In this document: one piece after another, positions 1 through 7,875 of the stretch
How positions within the stretch are numbered: position 1 is the stretch's first letter
Layout of the letters: every line of letters begins with the position of its first letter
Assembly (NCBI GenBank): GCA_910584585.1
Contig: CAJUBP010000003.1
Coordinates: 123,154-187,153 of the forward strand
Length of the DNA stretch: 64,000 nt
Direction of reading: 5' to 3'
DNA from: an uncultured Lachnospiraceae bacterium
GTDB taxonomy: Bacteria > Bacillota > Clostridia > Lachnospirales > Lachnospiraceae
Made by a program: the position numbers and the translations under genes
The notes under the pieces: model-generated
What the model saw: the letters and a program-made list of their open reading frames with translations, nothing else
Told to the model about the DNA's origin: nothing
Databases searched by the model: none

Positions 1-2
1 CC

Positions 3-188
3 TGCCCGGCAATGCCTGGAAACTGCCCCTGCGCATCCGATCCCTTAGCAGGCATGCCCGTTGGAATGGCATACGTTCCATGGCAGTGTTTCCATGAAAC
101 TTTTGAAGTGGATAAAGCATTGCAGTGCGGAACAATTTTCCCGGAATTAAGCAAACCGTTTTTAGGGAAAGGAGGCTGCCCGAAATGA
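3..188 (+). CDS. cotJA: CotJA spore coat protein, C-terminal part
   Basis: The window opens inside this gene. About 61 codons are readable in frame up to the TGA at 186-188, including MAYVPWQCFHETFEVDKALQ and a C-terminal GKGGCPK. CotJA is a small spore-coat component encoded with CotJB and CotJC; in Bacillus the operon is expressed in the mother cell. The stop overlaps the cotJB start (ATGA at 185-188), which suggests translational coupling. The N-terminus lies outside the window. The family call rests on the sequence together with the cotJB and cotJC neighbours. Confidence 0.85.
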   Translation, partial: CPAMPGNCPCASDPLAGMPVGMAYVPWQCFHETFEVDKALQCGTIFPELSKPFLGKGGCPK

Positions 189-451
189 AAGGAAATCAGA
201 TGGAACAAATAAAATTATTTCAGTGGATTAATATGGTAAGCTTCGCAGTAAATGATATTGTGCTCTATCTTGACACCCATCCTATGGATCAGGAGGCAAT
301 CGCCTACTTCAACCATTTCCGCGAAGTGCGCATGAATGCTTTAAAAGAATATGAGAACTGTTATGGCCCTCTTACCGTTGACACAGCAAAACCAGATCAG
401 AAATGGCTGTGGGCAATGCAGCCCATGCCCTGGGAAGGAGGAATCTGCTAA
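185..451 (+). CDS. cotJB: CotJB spore coat protein
   Basis: An 88-residue protein that begins MKGNQMEQIKLFQWI and ends WEGGIC. It is rich in aromatic and acidic residues, with the YLDTHPMDQEAIAYF segment typical of CotJB. An upstream in-frame start at 125 is rejected because it would overlap cotJA heavily, whereas the ATG at 185 follows AAAGGAGGCTGCCCGAA and overlaps the cotJA stop. The gene is intact. Its TAA overlaps the cotJC ATG by one base, so the three genes form a tightly coupled operon. Confidence 0.88.
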   Translation: MKGNQMEQIKLFQWINMVSFAVNDIVLYLDTHPMDQEAIAYFNHFREVRMNALKEYENCYGPLTVDTAKPDQKWLWAMQPMPWEGGIC

Positions 452-635
452 TGTGGAATTATGAAAAAAGATTGCAATATCCGGTGAACATTACCCAGAC
501 CAATCCGCAGATCGCCCAGGTAATTATCAGCCAGTTCGGCGGGCCTGACGGTGAACTTTCCGCTTCTATGCGGTATCTGTCCCAGCGGTATACCATGCCT
601 TACCGGGAAGTTGCGGGGCTGTTAACCGATATAGG
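451..635 (+). pseudogene. cotJC: CotJC (manganese-catalase-like coat protein), truncated by insertion
   Basis: The N-terminal 61 residues (MWNYEKRLQYPVNITQTNPQ to REVAGLLTDIG) match the start of CotJC, a dimanganese-catalase-like spore coat protein usually near 190 residues. The family continues TDIGTEELAHLEM, carrying metal ligands of the four-helix bundle; here the frame changes right after TDIG to sequence of the inserted element. The catalytic core is therefore missing from this locus, and the rest of cotJC would be expected beyond the right edge of the window. If the insertion is never excised this is a pseudogene; if it excises during sporulation the gene could be restored. Confidence 0.85.
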
Positions 636-2042
636 TAGTGAAGCCTCAGAAATGGAGTTTTCTGAGGCTTCAGCTTTTTTTAGCGTTTCTAAAGCCCCCG
701 TAACGCCCTTTGCTACCGTAAAGCTCCATTTATGCGGCAGCATCTTCAAATAAACATCTATGTGGTTTTTATCGTTGATTACCATCTTATCGAGTATCTG
801 GGTGTAGTATTCGTCCTCGTACTGGATACCGTTAATCAGCTCGTCAATGGCTTTCTTTATATCCTCCATCAATTCCCGCTGTTTGAGTATCATTGTCTGC
901 TGTTGCTCAATTCCCTCCGCCATAGACTTTAGCTTTTCAATATCCTCGTCATACTTGGCTCTTAGGGCAGTAAACTCGGTTTTGTCTATGTCGCCGCTTG
1001 TGTAAAGGTCTATAAGACCTGTACGCTTTTTCTTGGCTTCTTCGATTTTCTCCGATAAGGCACTCGTGCTTGTTCCTGTTAGGTCTATCCGCATAACAGC
1101 GTCAATCGTTCTGGTAAGATTATCGACAACTTTCTGGCGGTTGATTTTCAACTCCCTGCAAACAAGGTACAACAAATAAATCGCATCCTCATTGCGGATA
1201 CTCTCACCAGAGCAGCCCACTTGATTACCCGCCTTGTCGATGTGCGGTCTGCCGTGGTTTGCCGCTTCATAGCAACGCCACGCCTTGTATCTGCTTCCGT
1301 CTTTACGGGTCTTATATCGGGCGACATAGCTTGCTCCGCATCTGCCGCATTTGATTTTCCCAGAGAACGGATAGCGGTTGCTGTGTTTTGCCTTGCCCTC
1401 CTGCGAAAGCGATTTTGCATCCAAAATGCGGTTTGCCTTATCGAAAAGCTCACGGGAGATAATCGGCTCGTGGTGGTCTTTGATAATGACAAATTCCTCT
1501 TGTCCTCGGTTGTATTTCTTTTCATGGGATAGGAAGTCGGGCGTATAGGTTTTCTTCTGCACTAAATCGCCGCAATATTTTTCGTTGCGGATAACACGGA
1601 GAATAACCGTATTCTGCCATTCCTTGACACGCATAGGCTCAATGCCTTCCTCCCGAAGCTCACGGGCGATAACATGAGTGCCTTTTCCCTCGTCCACAAA
1701 CTTGTGGAAGATAAGGCGGACAATTTTCGCCCCCTCCTTGTTGATAGTCATTTTCCCATCCTTTACATCGTAGCCGAGCATACTGCGTCCGAATACAACA
1801 CCTTGCTCCATCTGGCGTTTCTGCCCCCATTTTACACGCTCGGAAGTCTTGCGGCTTTCCTCCTGTGCAATAGAGGACATAATGGCAAGGCGAAGCTCCG
1901 CATCGCCGTCCAAGGTGTTGATGTTGTCGTTCAGAAAGATAACGCCGACACCGTGCTTTTTGAGGTCACGGGTATAGAATATACTATCAAGGGTATTTCT
2001 CGCAAAACGGGAAATCTCCTTTGTAATAATCAAATCTATCTT
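600..2042 (-). pseudogene. Large serine recombinase of outer element, 3' part
   Basis: This encodes about 480 residues starting KIDLIITKEISRFARNTLDS, which is the middle of a serine recombinase catalytic domain. It continues through the recombinase domain (HVIARELREEGI, NEKYCGDLVQKKTYTPDFLS), the zinc ribbon (IKCGRCGASY and a later CYE/GCSGE pair) and a coiled-coil region. The residues upstream of KIDLI in the open frame come from the inserted DNA. The missing N-terminus with the nucleophilic serine is at 63620-63883 in the same orientation. The last 13 or so residues and the TAA at 600-602 are supplied by cotJC sequence, so the C-terminus depends on integration. Broken as it stands. Confidence 0.88.
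640..681 (+). terminator. Rho-independent terminator at left end of outer element
   Basis: A 13-bp perfect stem (640-652 pairing with 659-671) with a 6-nt loop is followed by AGC and seven T on the plus strand. It would stop cotJ transcripts a few bases after they enter the inserted element. It also lies inside the 3' coding end of the recombinase on the opposite strand, where it encodes the KAEASENSISEAS stretch. Confidence 0.8.
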
Positions 2043-2046
2043 CCCA

Positions 2047-2133
2047 CCGTCTTTGATACAATTTGATTTTATCCCAAACCTTTTGATTTTGCCATACTTT
2101 TTGATTTTGCCTTGCGGGGGAGGGTTCAAATTG
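2047..2133 (+). repeat. Left end of inner insertion: reiterated motifs, candidate attL
   Basis: Immediately after the recombinase fragment there are repeated TTTGATTTT units (about 2062, 2082 and 2100, the last two followed by GCC), then GGGAGGGTTCAAATT. The stretch 2059-2133 aligns with 63385-63429 (CAATTTGA, then ATACTTTTTGATTTTGCCTT, then GGGGTTCAAATT), apart from about 27 extra bases here. TTTGATACAA at 2052-2061 is the reverse complement of TTGTATCAAA at the right end. This is the expected position of an attachment site, next to the recombinase pair. The exact crossover cannot be fixed from one sequence. Confidence 0.55.
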
Positions 2134-2144
2134 AAAATGGCAGT

Positions 2145-2177
2145 AAAAAACTGCGGCAGGCAATACCGCAGTTTTTT
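2145..2177 (-). terminator. Terminator after the recombinase operon
   Basis: A perfect 12-bp stem (2145-2156 with 2166-2177) and 9-nt loop with A6/T6 flanks lies directly after the TAG of the first recombinase. It ends the integration operon before the element boundary and is nearly symmetric, so it may also work on the plus strand. Confidence 0.85.
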
Positions 2178-3758
2178 CTATGCTTTTATTTCCATCCCAT
2201 TCTTAAAGGTAAAGCGGATATCCTCCCGGCTGTACACCGTGGCATATTCCACAAGGCTGTACCAGTCCTCCTCATCGAATTCCGTCAGCGGACCGTCCCT
2301 CTTTTCCAGTTCCGCAAGGAACCTCTCCGTTTTTTCCCTCTTTGCCATCCGCTCCGTGATGGCGATGCCGACCGCCTCCAACCGCTCCTTTATCCTGTCG
2401 AAACGGTCTGCCAGCCCGTCATATTTTTTCTGGTACTCCGTCTGGTCAAGGGCAACGCGGGCATTCTCATTCACGCACTGCTGTATCATCTCCGCCACGA
2501 TGTTCATCTCATCCTGAAGCTGAATCCGTTCCGCCTCCAGTTCCGATGTGTCATAAAGGCGTTCTTTGACCGCCTCGTAATCCTCCCGTATGCTGTCCCT
2601 CTCGCCAAAGATGGCATTGGCCGCTTTCAGAAACAGAACCTTGACAGTTTCTTCGTCAAGGTGCGGCGTGGTGCATTTCTCCCCGCCGTCAAACTTATGG
2701 TTGCACTGCCAGACTATCTTGCGGTATTTATCATTGGAGTGCCAGACCTTGGAGCCATACCAGCTTCCGCAGTCGCCGCATTTTATTCTGCTGGAGAATG
2801 CGCCCGTACAGCTTAAGCGGTTCTTCCCCGGATGCCGCACCGCCATCTGGTGCTGCACCTCGTCAAAGACCGCGGGGCTGATGATGGCTTCGTGGCTGTT
2901 CTCCACATAATACTGCGGCACCTCGCCCTCGTTTATTTTTGTCTTTTTCGTGAGGAAATCCACAGTGTAGCTCTTCTGCAGGAGTGCGTCCCCTTTATAT
3001 TTTTCATTTACGAGGATGCTCTTGACCGTGCAGGAATGCCATTTCTCTTTCCCTGCAGGCGTCCGTACCCCTTCCTCCGTCAGCCGCTTGGCAATGGCGT
3101 ATGGGGAATGCCCCTGCAGGAACAGACCGTATATCCTGCGGACAATTTTTGCTTCTTCTTCGTTCAAGACCATGCTGCCGTCCTCGCCTTTGTCATACCC
3201 AAGGAAATGGCTGTAGGGGACGCAGACTTTGCCATCCGAGAACCGCTTCCGCTGCCCCCATGTGACGTTCTCCGAAATGCTCCGGCTCTCCTCCTGTGCA
3301 AGCGACGACATGATGGTGATGAGCAGTTCCCCCTTGGAATCGAATGTCCAGATATTTTCCTTTTCAAAATAGCACTCACAGCCTTTCTCCTTCAGTTTCC
3401 GGATAGTGGAAAGGCTGTCCACGGTATTCCTTGCGAAGCGGGATACGCTCTTGGTCACAATTAAATCGATGGAGCCGGCGAGGGCGTCCTCCACCATTTT
3501 GCGGAATCCCTCGCGCTTGGCTATCCCGGTTGCGGATATGCCTTCGTCCGTGTACACATGGACAAATTCCCAGTCCTCCCGGCTCTTTATGTAGCCCGTG
3601 TAATAATCCACCTGGGCCTCGTAGCTTGTAAGCTGCTCTTCATGGTCGGTGGAGACACGGGCATATGCCGCCACCCTCCGTTTCTGCGTCTGGTGGATGG
3701 GCTGTGCGGTAAAGCGGTCACGCACTGCCGGTATGGTCGTTACCCTTCTTCCCTGCAC
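2178..3758 (-). CDS. Large serine recombinase, distal gene of the pair
   Basis: A 526-residue site-specific recombinase. The resolvase-type catalytic domain holds the nucleophile Ser36 in VAAYARVSTDHE, with ITIMSSLAQEESRSISEN helix-E motifs. A recombinase domain (ILVNEKYKGDALLQKSYTVD), a zinc ribbon (IKCGDCGSWYGS, later CNHK and C) and a long coiled coil (about 400-480) follow. This is the usual size and order for large serine integrases. It is the last gene before the left end and overlaps the next recombinase by 19 bp, so the two are co-translated. It probably catalyses phage or element integration, alone or with its partner. Excision would need a directionality factor, which was not identified. 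Confidence 0.9.
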   Translation of the reverse strand: MQGRRVTTIPAVRDRFTAQPIHQTQKRRVAAYARVSTDHEEQLTSYEAQVDYYTGYIKSREDWEFVHVYTDEGISATGIAKREGFRKMVEDALAGSIDLIVTKSVSRFARNTVDSLSTIRKLKEKGCECYFEKENIWTFDSKGELLITIMSSLAQEESRSISENVTWGQRKRFSDGKVCVPYSHFLGYDKGEDGSMVLNEEEAKIVRRIYGLFLQGHSPYAIAKRLTEEGVRTPAGKEKWHSCTVKSILVNEKYKGDALLQKSYTVDFLTKKTKINEGEVPQYYVENSHEAIISPAVFDEVQHQMAVRHPGKNRLSCTGAFSSRIKCGDCGSWYGSKVWHSNDKYRKIVWQCNHKFDGGEKCTTPHLDEETVKVLFLKAANAIFGERDSIREDYEAVKERLYDTSELEAERIQLQDEMNIVAEMIQQCVNENARVALDQTEYQKKYDGLADRFDRIKERLEAVGIAITERMAKREKTERFLAELEKRDGPLTEFDEEDWYSLVEYATVYSREDIRFTFKNGMEIKA

Positions 3759-5164
3759 GGTTTTCCCTCCTTCCTGCGGTAGCCCCTTTTTCCGGGGATG
3801 TACTGCCTTGTTTCTGTATGGCCGTCATGGAAATGGAACGTCAGCATATCCCCGTAAGCCGAGATATGAGACAGCCTTTCGCACATTATGCCTGCGTCGA
3901 ATTCCTCCATGCCCAAAACCTCTGCGGTCATTTTTTTCAGTGCCTTGTCCTGCATTGCGGGCGGCCGTGCTTTCCCGACCGCATGGGGTACCTTGTTATG
4001 CTTGAAGCACACCCACCGCAGCTCTCTTGTCCCGTCTGCAAATTTCCTCGTCTGCCCCGTGAGGTTCTGCCCGCAGACCTCGCATTTGATGAACAGGGAA
4101 AGGTCATGGCACAGCGGCCTCACCGCTTTTTCCCTTTCCGTGAACATCTCTGCGTGCCTGCGCCGCTGTTCCTCTGTCCACTGCGGCCTCCGGAAATGGT
4201 AATCCGGTTTCTCATAATCCCCGCCGTGGTAAAGATAACCGGCTGGCTCCGCCCTGCCGTTTCTGACCTCCACGCCATACCTTGCCGCCATCTCCTGCTG
4301 GGCGCGGTCGAAAACCTCACGGCTGATGATGGCGGGGTGCGTCCCTTCCACATAGTACATCGGCAGCTCCCCGTTATTGCGTTTCCCTTTCCGCGGGCTG
4401 CCTTCCTCCACATAAAATTTCTGCAGCAGCGTATTGCCCGTGTATTTTTCCTGCCTTATGGTCTGGCAGATGACGCCGCCCGCCCATTTCTTCCCGTAAT
4501 AGGAAGGGATGCCTCTGGCATTCAGCTCATTGGCTATCGCATAGCAGGACATCCCGCCAAGGTATGATTCGAAGATCATCCTCACGACTTCCGCCTCTTC
4601 CGGCTCAATGGCCGGCTGCCCTTTCTCAATCCGGTACCCGTACAGGATGCCGTTCCTCGCCTTCCCCTGCTTATACTGCTTACGGATTGCCCATTTCGCA
4701 TTCTCGCTGATGGAACGGCTCTCTTCCTGTGCAAAGGAAGCAAGCAGGGTAAGCATCAGCTCCCCGTCCTCCGAAAGCGAATTGATGTTTTCTTTTTCAA
4801 ACCGCACCTCAACGCCAAGCTCCTTCAGATGCCGCACCGTTTCCAGCAGGTCAACCGTGTTCCTCGCAAACCTTGATATGCTCTTGGTGAGGATGATATT
4901 TACACGGCCGGCCTCGCAGTCCGCAAGCAGGCGTTTAAATTCCGTGCGCCCCGCCATACTGGTCCCGCTGACACCGGAATCCACATACACCCCCGCATAC
5001 TCCCATTCAGGGTTGCCCTGTATCAGCGAACTGTAAAAGCTCACCTGTGCCGACAGGGAATGCATAAGGCGTTCAGATTCCATTGAAACGCGGGCGTATG
5101 CCGCTACCTTTTTCTTCTGCACAAGCAGCGGCGCGGCGGGTTCGATTTTCCTTATTTTCCGCAT
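3740..5164 (-). CDS. Large serine recombinase, proximal gene of the pair
   Basis: This 474-residue protein shares the architecture of its neighbour: nucleophile Ser27 in VAAYARVSMES, LLASFAQEESRSISENAKWA, a recombinase domain (IRQEKYTGNTLLQKFYVEEG) and a zinc ribbon (IKCEVCGQNLTG). The C-terminus is shorter and the coiled coil is reduced. The start is placed at the ATG at 5162-5164, preceded by GGAAAGGAGCGTGGTTTC; a longer frame to 5197 lacks a ribosome binding site. Paired overlapping large serine recombinases occur in clostridial elements and, as ccrA/ccrB, in SCC. Whether one or both drive this element is unknown. Confidence 0.88.
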   Translation of the reverse strand: MRKIRKIEPAAPLLVQKKKVAAYARVSMESERLMHSLSAQVSFYSSLIQGNPEWEYAGVYVDSGVSGTSMAGRTEFKRLLADCEAGRVNIILTKSISRFARNTVDLLETVRHLKELGVEVRFEKENINSLSEDGELMLTLLASFAQEESRSISENAKWAIRKQYKQGKARNGILYGYRIEKGQPAIEPEEAEVVRMIFESYLGGMSCYAIANELNARGIPSYYGKKWAGGVICQTIRQEKYTGNTLLQKFYVEEGSPRKGKRNNGELPMYYVEGTHPAIISREVFDRAQQEMAARYGVEVRNGRAEPAGYLYHGGDYEKPDYHFRRPQWTEEQRRRHAEMFTEREKAVRPLCHDLSLFIKCEVCGQNLTGQTRKFADGTRELRWVCFKHNKVPHAVGKARPPAMQDKALKKMTAEVLGMEEFDAGIMCERLSHISAYGDMLTFHFHDGHTETRQYIPGKRGYRRKEGKPCREEG

Positions 5165-5174
5165 GAAACCACGC

Positions 5175-5222
5175 TCCTTTCCGCTACTATACATCACTCT
5201 AAACCGCGATTATATCAAGGGT
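5175..5222 (-). repeat. Dispersed intergenic repeat, copy D
   Basis: Upstream of the recombinase pair the minus strand reads CTTGATATAATCGCGG, then TTTAGAGTGATGTATAGTAG, then the ribosome binding site. It aligns with the copy at 30744-30820 (CTTGCTATTCTTGCGG, TTCAGAGTGATTAATGTAGT). A TATAAT lies inside it, so a promoter role is possible. Part of it overlaps the end of the preceding small gene. Confidence 0.5.
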
Positions 5223-5392
5223 TTTCCGGCTAATAATGTACCCAGAGTTGGCCGGTGTTTTTCAAGCAGGATTGTATCAATCTGCTGATATTCCTCTTGG
5301 GAAATGACTCCCTCTTTCAGCATGGCCCTTGCCACGGAAAGCGACATCCGGTAACGAAGCTCCGCCCGGAATTCTTTCTCACTCACCAGCAT
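5210..5392 (-). CDS. SHOCT-like small protein
   Basis: This encodes about 60 residues (MLVSEKEFRAELRYRMSLSV to LAGKPLI). The SVARAMLKEGVISQEEYQQI part resembles the SHOCT short helical module, in which a shrinking helix is followed by Gly-Ile-Ile/Thr and Glu-Glu-Tyr. Such small genes are common next to recombinases in clostridial elements; the function is unknown. The start is chosen at the ATG overlapping the 3' end of the upstream HTH gene, after AAAGGCGGTG. It lies between the zinc-finger regulator and the recombinases in one apparent operon, so an integration or excision accessory role is possible but unproven. Confidence 0.6.
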   Translation of the reverse strand: MLVSEKEFRAELRYRMSLSVARAMLKEGVISQEEYQQIDTILLEKHRPTLGTLLAGKPLI

Positions 5393-5792
5393 CACCGCCT
5401 TTGAAACGGTTCCTGATATAACATTCGTGGGAGCAGTATTTCCTCCTGGAATTGCCGTAGGCCGTGAATGGCTTCCCACACCTGGCACAGGTAAAAGAAT
5501 AGACCGCCCGCTGCTTTATTTTCTCCGGATGCTCATGCCACCACTTCACCCTGCATCCATCACAGCAAAACACGCGGGGTTTCAGCCCTTCCGTCTGCTG
5601 CAGGGGCTTTCCGCATTCCCGGCATCCCGGAACACTGTCCCCTTGTGCCGCCGCCATTTCCCCTGCCAGCCCGTTCCTCCTGCAGAAGCTCTTGACTGTA
5701 TCTTTTGAAATCCCGACTTTGTTTGCGACCGCCGTATATCCGAAGCCTTCTTTCCGAAGGCGTATGATCTGCTGTTTCTGTCTGTCCGTCAT
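5379..5792 (-). CDS. HTH and zinc-finger DNA-binding protein
   Basis: A 137-residue protein. The N-terminus (MTDRQKQQIIRLRKEGFGYT, then AVANKVGISKDTVKSFCRRN) is a helix-turn-helix of the sigma region 4 or resolvase type. Two Cys-rich modules follow: CRECGKPL with CCDGC, and CARCGKPF with CSHEC. The ATG at 5792 follows AGGAGGTGCTTTCC; the longer upstream frame is rejected because it would cover a non-coding 44-bp repeat. It heads the minus-strand operon that ends with the recombinases, so it is a candidate regulator or directionality factor for integration. Databases often label such proteins sigma-70-like; this is inferred. Confidence 0.7.
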   Translation of the reverse strand: MTDRQKQQIIRLRKEGFGYTAVANKVGISKDTVKSFCRRNGLAGEMAAAQGDSVPGCRECGKPLQQTEGLKPRVFCCDGCRVKWWHEHPEKIKQRAVYSFTCARCGKPFTAYGNSRRKYCSHECYIRNRFKGGDAGE

Positions 5793-5806
5793 GGAAAGCA
5801 CCTCCT

Positions 5807-5850
5807 CACTATACGGAGATTTGGAGGGCTTTTTGATGGGGTGTTTTTTG
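5807..5850 (-). promoter_or_regulatory. 44-bp element shared with the early operon (left copy)
   Basis: This stretch matches 45946-45989 at 40 of 44 positions without gaps. Two blocks are identical: CACTATACGGAGATTTG and TTTTGATGGGGTGTTTTT (plus strand). Both copies have the same orientation and lie just upstream of a gene start, here 15 bp before the HTH gene. On the minus strand the proximal block contains TATAGT, which could be a -10. A shared promoter or RNA element is likely. Confidence 0.6.
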
Positions 5851-5982
5851 AAAAAAATTACAAAAAGCCGTCCATGGCATTTTATGAAATGTCGGCTTGT
5901 CACTATTCCCCATCCATTTTTAAGTTGATAATCCAAGCTTTCAGAGTTAATATGCACCACTGAGGAAAGGAGGGATTCCGCC

Positions 5983-6285
5983 ATGGATAAAGATTCCGTT
6001 TTGTACCTGCTGATGGATATGCGGGTAAACGGCATACTGGACCGCATTCTGGAAAGGGATGAGGAATACCAGGAAATCGCCAAAAAATCAGGGGAATATT
6101 TAGACCGTCTGGAAGCTATGAATCTGCCGAAAGAAGCCCACTCCCTGATTGACCAGCACTCCTGCGAACAGAACGCGCTCGGTGCAAGGTACGGTGCGCT
6201 TGCCTATCTGCTCGGCTTTTCAGACTGCGTGGAACTGATGACAAAACCGCTGCACCTGACAGCCTCGCAAAAGAAAACAAACTAA
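5983..6285 (+). CDS. Small helical protein, DUF6809-like
   Basis: A 100-residue, largely helical protein (MDKDSVLYLLMDMRVNGILD; later ARYGALAYLLGFSDCVELM). It resembles the short DUF6809-type proteins of gut Firmicutes in length and in the final helical, small-residue-rich segment; the match is by eye. The start follows GAAAGGAGGGATTCCGCC. It is the only plus-strand gene in the phage part, convergent with the endolysin and divergent from the HTH/recombinase operon. This suggests separate expression, perhaps from the lysogen. Function unknown. Confidence 0.6.
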   Translation: MDKDSVLYLLMDMRVNGILDRILERDEEYQEIAKKSGEYLDRLEAMNLPKEAHSLIDQHSCEQNALGARYGALAYLLGFSDCVELMTKPLHLTASQKKTN

Positions 6286-6301
6286 ACCGCACAACGAAAA
6301 A

Positions 6302-6339
6302 AACAGCCCGCAGCATCATTTCAAATGCTGCGGGCTGTT
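6302..6339 (-). terminator. Terminator ending the late/lysis operon
   Basis: A perfect 15-bp stem (6302-6316 with 6325-6339) and 8-nt loop is followed on the minus strand by a run of seven T. It lies between the endolysin stop (6361) and the convergent small gene, so it can stop both transcripts. Confidence 0.88.
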
Positions 6340-6360
6340 CTGCTGTCCTCCGATATTCAG

Positions 6361-7875
6361 TTACACTCTCTGTGCATAATCAAGGCTCACCCATCCATTG
6401 CGGCCGCTCTGGTAGGATTTCAGCAGCCCCCACTTGGATGCGCCTTTCCCGTCTGCCTCATCCACAATCGTGAAGGCACCGATTCCCGTATATTTCCCTA
6501 TCTTGCCGAAGTCAGTGCCAGGACCTTTCCGGATGTTCAGGTCAGGGATGGTTACACGCACAAGATACGGCTTGAACGCTGCCGCCTTGGTATATACCGC
6601 TTTCCCGGATTCATCAAATACGGAATACCCTGGATTTTCGTCCGCACATTTCTTCGCATTCTCCAGCGACTTGAACGCCCCTTTCTGCGAAGAAGCGTCC
6701 GCCCACGACTTCCGGACGCGGTACCAGCTTTCCGCTCCTGCAGAGCCGGAAGATACACCGCCAGCCGTGCCGAGGATGCCTTTCAGGATATTAAGGATTT
6801 TCTCCCCATAGCCGGCTCCCGCCGCCCATCCTTTCCCGGCAGGGTTTTCTTTCTGCCCAAGCCACTCCACATATTCCGCACAGCCCCTCGTAACATATTT
6901 GAAACGCGGGTCAATGCAGGCGTTTTTAAGGACGTCTGTGGATGCGTAGGCTTTTAAGTGCTGCACCTGCGTGCGGATGCCGAGCTGCGGCGTATCAAAG
7001 GAATTCCCCTTTACACCGTTTGAAATCACGCCCATGCCGCAGAAATTGTTCTGTGAAAGCGTGACCGCAGAGCCGGAAAAGGCGAAGTTCCCGGTCTCAA
7101 GACAGGACTGCGCAAAGGCAATGTCGCCCCTCACTCCTTCTGCCTTACCCTCGGAGAGATACAGCGGAACCATATCAAGGACGGACTGCGCCACGTTCGG
7201 ATTCTTCGCTTTGAGGTATGCCTTCATCTGCTCCGCCGCTGCCACGGCATTCCCCATGATCTTTGTGTATCCGCCCGTGCCAGAGGATGCGCCGCCCATC
7301 GCCGCCTTGACTGCTTTACGGAACCCGTCCATGGTGTAGCCCATGCCAAGCTGCGTCCATAAATGTTCCGGGTCTCCGTGGTTGCTGGCAATGCCCCGGC
7401 TGTGCCCCTCTTTGTGGGAAATCACAACGCCGTCCGCCAGCGGGTTCAGGCTATACTTCTTACAGAGCATGGCGAACAGCTCCACCGCCGCCTCATAGGT
7501 TCTTTTTGCCACCGCTTTTGCCGTGGCCACATCGGAGCAGGTAAAGTTAGAGCCTGCCGTGTACCGGATACACGCAGGCTCACACATCTCCACCCCGATA
7601 TGGGTATTGTTCCCGCTCCCTTTATTCCCGCTGCCACAGTGCCATCCCCTGTGGTTCCATGGGAGCGTCTGGTACACCGTGCCATCGTTCCCGTCAATAA
7701 AACCGTGGACGCAGGATGTGTCATGCGCCGGGCTGTTCCAGCTATTGATGAATGCGGATGCCTTCGGCTGCGGGCAGCCCACGGAATGGAGCATCAACCC
7801 CTTGACCGTGATCTTCCTCCCCGCCGTGTAGCAGGGATTCTTCGTCATGATTGATTCCACAAATTTCATGCTCAT
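6361..7875 (-). CDS. Endolysin: amidase plus glucosaminidase, SPOR-like and SH3 domains
   Basis: A 504-residue cell-wall hydrolase. Residues 1-200 form an Amidase_2-type N-acetylmuramoyl-L-alanine amidase (LMLHSVGCP with His30, HIGVEMCEP, VVISHKEGHSRGIASNHGDP). About 215-370 resembles a glucosaminidase (SLETGNFAFSGSAVTLSQNN, NNFCGMGV). About 385-430 is a SPOR-like module (WYRVRKSWADASSQKGAF), and the C-terminus is SH3b (LNIRKGPGTDFGKIGKY, NGWVSLDYAQ). There is no signal peptide, so export is expected through the holin next to it, whose stop overlaps this start. Two catalytic domains in one endolysin are common in phages of Clostridia. Confidence 0.92.
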   Translation of the reverse strand: MSMKFVESIMTKNPCYTAGRKITVKGLMLHSVGCPQPKASAFINSWNSPAHDTSCVHGFIDGNDGTVYQTLPWNHRGWHCGSGNKGSGNNTHIGVEMCEPACIRYTAGSNFTCSDVATAKAVAKRTYEAAVELFAMLCKKYSLNPLADGVVISHKEGHSRGIASNHGDPEHLWTQLGMGYTMDGFRKAVKAAMGGASSGTGGYTKIMGNAVAAAEQMKAYLKAKNPNVAQSVLDMVPLYLSEGKAEGVRGDIAFAQSCLETGNFAFSGSAVTLSQNNFCGMGVISNGVKGNSFDTPQLGIRTQVQHLKAYASTDVLKNACIDPRFKYVTRGCAEYVEWLGQKENPAGKGWAAGAGYGEKILNILKGILGTAGGVSSGSAGAESWYRVRKSWADASSQKGAFKSLENAKKCADENPGYSVFDESGKAVYTKAAAFKPYLVRVTIPDLNIRKGPGTDFGKIGKYTGIGAFTIVDEADGKGASKWGLLKSYQSGRNGWVSLDYAQRV

